Of a stretch of 64,000 nucleotides of DNA, positions 62,168-64,000 are shown in pieces. How positions within the stretch are numbered: the first letter of the stretch is position 1; every line of letters starts with the position of its first letter. The translations under genes and the position numbers were made by a program. The notes under the pieces are model-generated. The model was not told where the DNA came from. It did not search any database and saw nothing but the letters and a program-made list of their open reading frames with translations. Where the stretch lies: positions 62,001 through 126,000 of the forward strand of contig CAMBFG010000005.1 of assembly GCA_945865925.1 (NCBI GenBank), in the 5' to 3' direction. The stretch comes from Dehalococcoides mccartyi. Lineage in GTDB: Bacteria; Chloroflexota; Dehalococcoidia; UBA2979.

Positions 62168-63025
62168 CTAGCGGGGCGCGGCGAGGGCCTCTTCCAGCCG
62201 CTGCCGGGCGACTTCGACCAGGCGGTCGGGTGCCAGGACCGGCGTCGGCAGGGTGGTCCCGGCACCGAAGGTGACCTCGACCACTGTTGAGAGCAGTCCA
62301 TCGCGTGCGACGCCCACGGTGACCATGTGCTGAGTGATGGCCGAGCCGCCCTCGCCGAGTGCGATTGCAAGGACGTTCGCCGCTGAGCCCTCGGGCAGGG
62401 CGGACACGCTGCGTATCTCACTGATGGTGATCGCCGCGCTCGGGAGGATGCCGCCCATGATCCGCTCAACCTCTGCCTTGACGCACGCCTTGGTCTGTTC
62501 GCCGATTGGTTGGCGGAGCGCCTGGACGCTCCGGGCAGCGCCGTCGCCGGCACGGGCCACCATCGAAATGACCGAACCGAGGACGTTGTCCGAAGTCAGC
62601 GTGCGGACAACACCGTCACCGATCGCCGTCCCGCCGCCGCCCTCCAACGTGGGTGCCAGACAGGCCTCGATCATGGCCTGCGCGAGCTGAGACTGCTGGC
62701 CGCCGAGCACCGCGATCGCGAAACCATTGGACATGCCGACGTCATGTGCTTTCCATGTGCCGGGAATGTCACCAGGCTGCAGCGTCGCCCTGGTGAGGAG
62801 CGGCTGGAGCGCTTCCCGCGTCAGCGAGGACGTGGCCTGGCTGTCGCCGGTATTCGAGGGGACAGGTTGATCGTCATCGGGCTGCTTGGAGCAGGCGACG
62901 GTGATGACGGCGAGGGCCGTCAGGAGCAGCGTGATGTTGTGCGCGGAGCGCCAGCGTGTTGTGAGAATCCTTCGAGTCTTCCCACCGCTCCGTGACAAAA
63001 GTGGCCGCGGCCGCCCGGTGGCCAT
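62168..63025 (-). CDS. Lipoprotein of unknown function (paralogue A)
   Basis: The 285-residue protein has a long basic N-terminus, a hydrophobic segment and lipobox VITVAC at about residue 45, followed by a Gln/Asp/Ser-rich linker. The mature domain opens LTREALQPLLTRATLQPGDIPGTW, a segment with a clear parallel in the next gene (MTTAQLEPVLSKSLVLRTDLPPAPW). No family recognised. It may begin at a later start, since the N-region is long for a lipoprotein signal. The two paralogues and acetyl-CoA synthetase lie on one strand. Confidence 0.68.
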   Translation of the reverse strand: MATGRPRPLLSRSGGKTRRILTTRWRSAHNITLLLTALAVITVACSKQPDDDQPVPSNTGDSQATSSLTREALQPLLTRATLQPGDIPGTWKAHDVGMSNGFAIAVLGGQQSQLAQAMIEACLAPTLEGGGGTAIGDGVVRTLTSDNVLGSVISMVARAGDGAARSVQALRQPIGEQTKACVKAEVERIMGGILPSAAITISEIRSVSALPEGSAANVLAIALGEGGSAITQHMVTVGVARDGLLSTVVEVTFGAGTTLPTPVLAPDRLVEVARQRLEEALAAPR

Positions 63026-63052
63026 CGCAATAGCGCAGCGGTCTCGTCCTCG

Positions 63053-63882
63053 CTACGGGAGTCCGATGGCCTCGCCGAGGCGCGTCCCGCTCGCTGCGAG
63101 GAGGTCGAGCGGTCGTCCCGGCAGGAAAGGCACCTCGTCGCGCGGGACGATGGCGACTTCGGCAGTCACCGAGACCAACGGGCCTGCTGCGATGGCGATC
63201 GAGACCATGCTGACGGTGAATACGCTGTCACCACCGCTCACACGCGCCACGAACTGCGCACTCCCCACCCCCGGCGGGAGCCCCTCGGCGCCGCCGTGGT
63301 CGAGGACGTCGATGCGTCCGCCGGGCAGCTGCGTCGCCATCGCGGAGGCGAGCGCCTCGGAGAGGCACCGTGCCACCTCGGTCGTGTCGACGGCCGCCTG
63401 ACCGCGGTCGATCACCGCCTGAGCGTCCACCCCGGTGCGGAAGACCCCGCTGACCAGCGTCGTCCCCTGGGCGGCAGTGGCGATGCTGAACACCCGCATC
63501 ACGCCGACCGCGGACGGATCGCCCGTGGGGAACGAGACGATGCAGCCCGACCCGAGGATCGGCAGCAGCCGCGTGCGATCGCCGACGGCTGCGGCAGTCA
63601 GCGCGGAGGTGGCATCGCGCAGGCCCACCTCGGTCATCACCCACGGTGCTGGCGGAAGGTCGGTGCGCAGGACCAGCGACTTCGAGAGCACCGGCTCCAG
63701 TTGCGCCGTGGTCATGGTGCGCATTTGCTGCGGCGTCAGAGCGACTGGCGTCGCGGCGGGCGTGGCTGTCACCGCAGGTGTCGCCGTCGAAATGCCCGAG
63801 GGCGCCGCCGCCTTCGGCTCGTCTGCACAGGCGATGAGGGCGAATGCGCAACCGAACGCGAGGACCGACGGGAACCCTCGCA

Positions 63883-63883
<1 letters not shown>
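63053..63883 (-). CDS. Lipoprotein of unknown function (paralogue B)
   Basis: The 276-residue protein has a typical lipoprotein signal (VLAFGCAFALIAC) and a Thr/Ala/Pro-rich linker. The domain shares with its neighbour the opening described there, plus VARCLSEALASAMATQLPGG and FVARVSGGDSVFTVSMVSIAIA, which align with parts of paralogue A. The function is unknown; extracytoplasmic surface location is likely. The start GTG 63883 overlaps the acetyl-CoA synthetase stop (TAGTG). Confidence 0.68.

Positions 63884-64000
<117 letters not shown>

Overview
The window is about 68% GC, densely packed with protein-coding genes, and has no rRNA, recognisable tRNA, CRISPR array, insertion sequence or phage gene. 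The gene set suggests a free-living, aerobic, non-photosynthetic high-GC bacterium, most likely of the Chloroflexota (Dehalococcoidia-like), with an actinobacterium as the main alternative. The pointers are nickel superoxide dismutase with its protease, CIRCE-controlled groEL, SufR-controlled suf genes in the order C-B-D-S-U, a methylmalonyl-CoA mutase catalytic chain, a Lon-like AAA protease, LppX-type and other lipoproteins, and an acetyl-CoA synthetase. No marker gene settles the phylum.

Layout. 0-5 kb: end of a GNAT acetyltransferase, nth, then selD, an LppX-like lipoprotein, an MFS pump and an unusual ferredoxin:thioredoxin reductase catalytic chain. 5-11 kb: an uncharacterised gene, groEL alone behind a perfect CIRCE operator, an HDOD protein, the sodN-sodX pair, a MOSC protein and a solitary nuoB. 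11-13.7 kb: a first Fe-S locus (iscS, a divergent SufR-like regulator, an A-type carrier). 13.7-21 kb: EVE, PspC, DinB, a degenerate YyaL-like protein, a VOC protein, DUF1643, a membrane protein, and an ECF sigma/anti-sigma pair. 21-28.4 kb: AI-2E-type permease, a Fur-family regulator with znuC and znuB, a hotdog thioesterase, a GltD-type oxidoreductase, and an HxlR regulator leading three overlapping hotdog genes. 28.4-36 kb: MFS, alanine dehydrogenase, a formyltransferase, an AlkA-like glycosylase, a P-loop kinase, a PhaB-type reductase, mutase and PhaJ-like hydratase. 36-43 kb: the main Fe-S operon sufR-C-B-D-Rieske-S-U-T. 43-51 kb: a Rieske-like membrane protein, a Tat lipoprotein binding protein, glcDEF, an SDR and a CysQ-like phosphatase. 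51-64 kb: a tiny Lys/Ala/Pro-rich peptide gene, a methyltransferase, a cupredoxin, a HAD phosphatase, the Lon-like protease, PrpD, two NAD(P)-dependent proteins, a transglutaminase-like protein, DinB, citrate synthase, two paralogous lipoproteins, and the end of acetyl-CoA synthetase.

How the genes fit together. Iron-sulfur assembly is the strongest theme: two cysteine desulfurases, two SufR-like regulators, SufBCD, SufU, an A-type carrier and a DUF59 protein, with many Fe-S clients nearby (NuoB, GlcF, GltD, endonuclease III, FTR, Rieske). The second theme is C2-C4 acid and acyl-CoA metabolism: acetyl-CoA synthetase, citrate or methylcitrate synthase, PrpD, methylmalonyl-CoA mutase, PhaB/PhaJ-like enzymes and glycolate oxidase. 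The third is redox and metal stress: NiSOD, FTR, zinc uptake and SelD.

No gene cluster here is an obviously new system. The observations most worth following are a hexamer (CCTCGA/TCGAGG) that seems to override codon preference, the FTR variant with an enlarged cluster loop, the Rieske protein inside the suf operon, the YyaL-like and Rieske-like proteins that have lost their signature residues, and the 27-residue basic peptide gene.
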